DNA of 64,000 nucleotides from Austropuccinia psidii (taxonomy: Eukaryota > Basidiomycota > Pucciniomycetes > Pucciniales > Sphaerophragmiaceae): assembly GCA_023105745.1 (NCBI GenBank), contig JALGQZ010000001.1:69291991-69355990 (forward strand), given 5' to 3'. This document shows positions 61,603-64,000 of this stretch, in pieces. Position 1 is the stretch's first letter; each line of letters begins with the position of its first letter. A program made the translations under genes and the position numbers. The notes below the pieces were generated by a model that was given only the letters and a program-made list of their open reading frames with translations, had not been told where the DNA came from and did not search any database.

Positions 61603-62047
61603 ACCCCATCGAGCATACTTAAAGAGCATAATATGTGGCTTGAGCCGGAACTAGAATAATTTAAGCTAATACCATTTGGGAACAAAGTTCATGTGCTTAA
61701 ACTCACTAACATATCAAAAGTAGCAGAAAAAACAACAACACTCTGTGCACTAACTCATGAGCAGCACTCAGATGCCATGAGGTTCCTAGAAATAAAGTCA
61801 GGAAAGATAATCATAAGTTGCGACTTCATTGTCCCATCCACTGTTGGATCAAGCAAAGCACACAAGCAGACGGAAACCCTACCTAACGAAGTGAGAGAAC
61901 AGCAATACTTTAGTGTACAACTACCTGTACCTAAGTTGCCAAACCCGATTGACAGGAATGCGGACAACTCAACTGTCACACCTAGTGGAGCGCATCCAGG
62001 ACCAGTTACTAGAGCCCAGAGGTTGCAAGTGAAAGGATGGGAGTATG
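61603..62047 (+). pseudogene. pol: Copia-2 integrase C terminus and linker, cut by Copia-3
   Basis: Same frame: TPSSILKEHNMWLEPELE, a TAA near 61657, FKLIPFGNKVHVLKLTNISK, and HEQHSDAMRFLEIKSGKIII with SCDFIVPSTV, the copia region between integrase and reverse transcriptase (…RFL....kii.S.D..F). A linker rich in Thr/Pro/Asn follows and ends in GPVTRAQRLQVKGWE before sequence changes at 62048, where the Copia-3 LTR starts. No reverse transcriptase of Copia-2 is seen. Confidence 0.75.
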
Positions 62048-62607
62048 TGCAATGAGTAGTTGTTTATCAATCTTATAATTGCTATGACAGTTAGAAAAAC
62101 CAGTAGTCAATAATACTAGAAACATTATGTAAGTAAAAAACATTATAACTGTTACAACTGAACAGATAAAAAATATACCTGATAGGGAACAGATCAATTA
62201 ATATAACTCTAATAGTAACTAGTAAATAGTTGTACGTAACCAGTAGACCCAGTACTCTGGATTAATAAGTAAACATTAGTTGATTTAGCCAGCTATGGAA
62301 CAAGCCGAGTCAACTGTACCTATACTCCTCCAGAACCATGTGCACGAGTATTAGGCTAGTAGTTATGAACAACTGAGGAAACAGGTAATTAAGTGATTGT
62401 CCTTCTACAAACATTTGATAGAACTGACTCTATTTATATCATTGACAGACCCAATGATTAGTCGCTTACTATTAACTGCTATATTAGCCAAGAATTAATC
62501 CAAGATTGATTCGCTTATTCTTAATCTTAAAGTACCACTCAAGGAGTGATGTGAAAAGTAGTGAGCAAGTTAAATTTACCCAAGATGATTCTCTCCCACT
62601 TTCAACA
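62048..62607 (-). repeat. 3' LTR of Copia-3
   Basis: About 560 bp. The LTR-sense strand runs from TGTTGAAAGTGGGAG to ACTCATTGCA. The block TATAAATAGAGTCAG on the minus strand (near 62425-62440) is a likely TATA box. Similar in length and terminal sequence to the Copia-2 LTR. Confidence 0.62.
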
Positions 62608-63530
62608 CTCCTCCAGGATCCTCAAGGTGTAATTGCTTATATACCTCTTGCAGTTTTACCACTCCAAGTGGCTTTGTCAAAACATCAGCTATCATATCAT
62701 TGGTTGAGACTTTAACCACCTTAATCAAATTCTTCATTACACAGTCGCGAACATATTGATATCTCACCTCAATATGTTTTGTATTGGCGTTGAGCAATGC
62801 TTGCTTTGAGATAGTCACTGCTCCTGAATTGTCATTGAATAGGATAGGTTGAAGTGAAGCATGCCCTAAGTCATTAAATACGAAGGTAAGCCATCGCAGT
62901 TGCTTTGCGCAGATGTTCATTGCGACGTATTCAGCTTCAGTAGTGGACTGAGCCACCACTGACTGTTTCTTGCTTAGCCAGCATATTGGATTACTGAATG
63001 CCAAAATAACATAACCTGTGATGGACTTCCTGTCTTCTTTGTCATTCGCGTAATTGGCATCAGCCCATCCGGTCAGTGCTTGCTTGATCAATTGCTGCTT
63101 GTACACCAAACACTTGTCCTTCGTTCCATTTAAGTAGCGAAGTAGGTGTTTTAGTGCATTCCAGTGACATTGATTAGGTTTCAGTGAATGTTTAGAGAGC
63201 TGATTAGTGGCAAACAGTATGTCTGGTCTCGTGTGGTGAGCGAGATAGTTAAGGCTTCCGATAGCCTGTTGAAAAGAAGTTACCTCAAGAATGTCTTCTG
63301 ATAGGTTGGTTCCTATTTCGTTGAGGAAATTACCATTGCATGGGGTTTTTACCGACTTGCATTCATCCATTCCGAACTGCCTAAGAAGCTTAATAATCAG
63401 ATCTGTTTGATTAATCTTAAGCTAATTTTTGCTCCATGTCAGATTGTAGCCCAGATGTTGGGTAGGCTTCTTTTTGTATTTACGTTTCAAGATTGAATTC
63501 AATTTATTGAGGAAATTGGTTATAGATGTT
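62576..63530 (-). pseudogene. pol: Copia-3 reverse transcriptase C terminus and RNase H
   Basis: From about 63530 the minus strand reads LNSILKRKYKKKPTQHLGYN, LTWSKN, a TAG, then KINQTDLIIKLLRQFGM. The clean frame of 264 codons (62576-63370) follows: MDECKSVKTPCNGN, SFQQAIGSLNYLAHHTRPDI, CHWNALKHLLRYLNGTKD, then RNase H with LTGWADANYANDKEDRKSIT (Asp), STTEAEYVAMNICAKQLRWL (Glu) and ILFNDNSGAVTIS (Asp), NTKHIEVRYQYVRD and ADVLTKPLGVVKLQEVYKQL. It reads through the polypurine-like GGAGGAG into the LTR before stopping. RNase H looks intact. The YxDD part lies beyond the truncation. Confidence 0.85.
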
Positions 63531-64000
63531 AAGATGAGAAACTAAACGGTACATTTCATGAGTTAAAGAGTACCACAATTGAGCTACAAGAGTTTGAGAA
63601 AAAAGTACCTAAACGGTGGACAGCAAGAGGTTTCAATATAAACAACAGGACGTGTACAACAGTGGTGTTTGGTAGATCAACGATAGCTAAGAACAATTGA
63701 TTTAGAAAAGTGTTAATCTAAGGTGTGAGTTATACAAAGGTGGATTACTGCACCTACATCAGCTTGAGAATGTGGAACGAACAAAAATAAGAAAAAGAAG
63801 GGGAAGTTTGAGAGAGAAAGGAAAGAGTGAATGAGTTAAGAAAGACGAAGAAAAAGAAAGATAGAGGGAATGAGAAGAAAAAGGTAGAAGTAAGGAATGT
63901 GAGAACGAAGTGGGATGAGAAAAGGAATGTCGGATCTGGAAAGAGGAGAGAAGTCGTATTAAATATTGAAGAGGAGATCAGCTGAGGAGGTGATTTTACG
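63531..64000. other. No gene recognised; strongly purine-rich from 63775 to 63960
   Basis: Sequence after the Copia-3 truncation has no recognisable coding motif. 63775-63960 is almost only A and G on the plus strand (GAAAGG, AAAGAAAGA-type words), a possible polypurine or GA-repeat tract at a gene or element edge. Confidence 0.45.

Larger units (their letters stand above)
58980..62047 (+). mobile_element. Copia-2: 5' part of a Ty1/copia element
   Basis: Plus strand: LTR (about 58980-59544), primer site, gag, protease, integrase in one frame, then interruption at 62048 by the 3' LTR of Copia-3. Reverse transcriptase and the 3' LTR are absent from the window. The LTR start is placed at TGTGATAAGA, just past the Copia-C fragment. 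The LTR end is firm, because the primer site follows directly. Confidence 0.75.
62048..63530 (-). mobile_element. Copia-3: 3' part of a Ty1/copia element
   Basis: Minus strand: end of reverse transcriptase, RNase H, polypurine-like GGAGGAG, and LTR (62607 to 62048), directly abutting Copia-2. It is truncated at about 63530. Head-to-head arrangement with Copia-2 means either insertion with later loss of the 5' part or a rearrangement. No duplication could be tested because the other end is missing. Confidence 0.72.

Overview
The window is transposable-element-rich nuclear DNA from a filamentous fungus, most likely a rust (Pucciniales). The best guess is Austropuccinia psidii or a close relative. 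That guess rests on my recollection of Ty3/gypsy Gag and Pol proteins from that genome and has not been checked by any search. The DNA is very AT-rich. I see no intact host gene, no rRNA or tRNA gene, no CRISPR array and no bacterial-style operon. Nearly all coding sequence belongs to mobile elements that are broken by in-frame stops or frameshifts.

Layout. 1-4510: 5' part of a minus-strand Ty3/gypsy element (Gypsy-C) cut by the window edge, with gag, primer binding site and a 2.0-kb LTR. 4636-5990: decayed plus-strand gypsy integrase. 7058-12384: a complete but decayed minus-strand Ty1/copia element (Copia-1) with 5-bp target duplications. 13235-14940: fragments of a Gypsy-C-like gag and a copia gag. 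14941-17400: unassigned sequence, richer in GC and CpG. 17461-20214: a minus-strand hAT DNA transposon with 16-bp terminal inverted repeats. 20380-21452 and 40732-45600: the two halves of a plus-strand LINE (ORF1, then endonuclease, reverse transcriptase and RNase H), split by a very large minus-strand Ty3/gypsy element (Gypsy-B, 21453-40731). 45858-47884: a solo Gypsy-A LTR. 48111-58782: a full-length plus-strand chromodomain Ty3/gypsy element (Gypsy-A) with target duplications. Both Gypsy-A insertions sit in the 3' part of a minus-strand copia (Copia-C). 58980-62047: plus-strand Copia-2, into which the 3' end of minus-strand Copia-3 (62048-63530) is placed.

The most interesting region is Gypsy-B. 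Removing two nested insertions leaves an element of about 16.2 kb. One long frame encodes Gag, an active-looking protease and a further region (ORF X) that starts with a second, catalytically dead protease-like repeat. A separate ORF Y carries a domain paralogous to the end of ORF X. A Ser/Pro-rich ORF Z lies on the opposite strand. A 50-bp tandem array sits between ORF Z and a separate pol ORF, whose reverse transcriptase has FIDD in place of YxDD. I do not know the roles of X, Y and Z.

Nesting order read from the junctions: Gypsy-B entered the LINE, a Gypsy-A-type LTR entered Gypsy-B, and a small 8-bp-TSD foldback element (MITE-like) entered that LTR. A second copy of the foldback element interrupts ORF Y. 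The foldback elements carry an array of GCCATTTATGGC-like palindromes that is open on both strands by composition, not because it codes.
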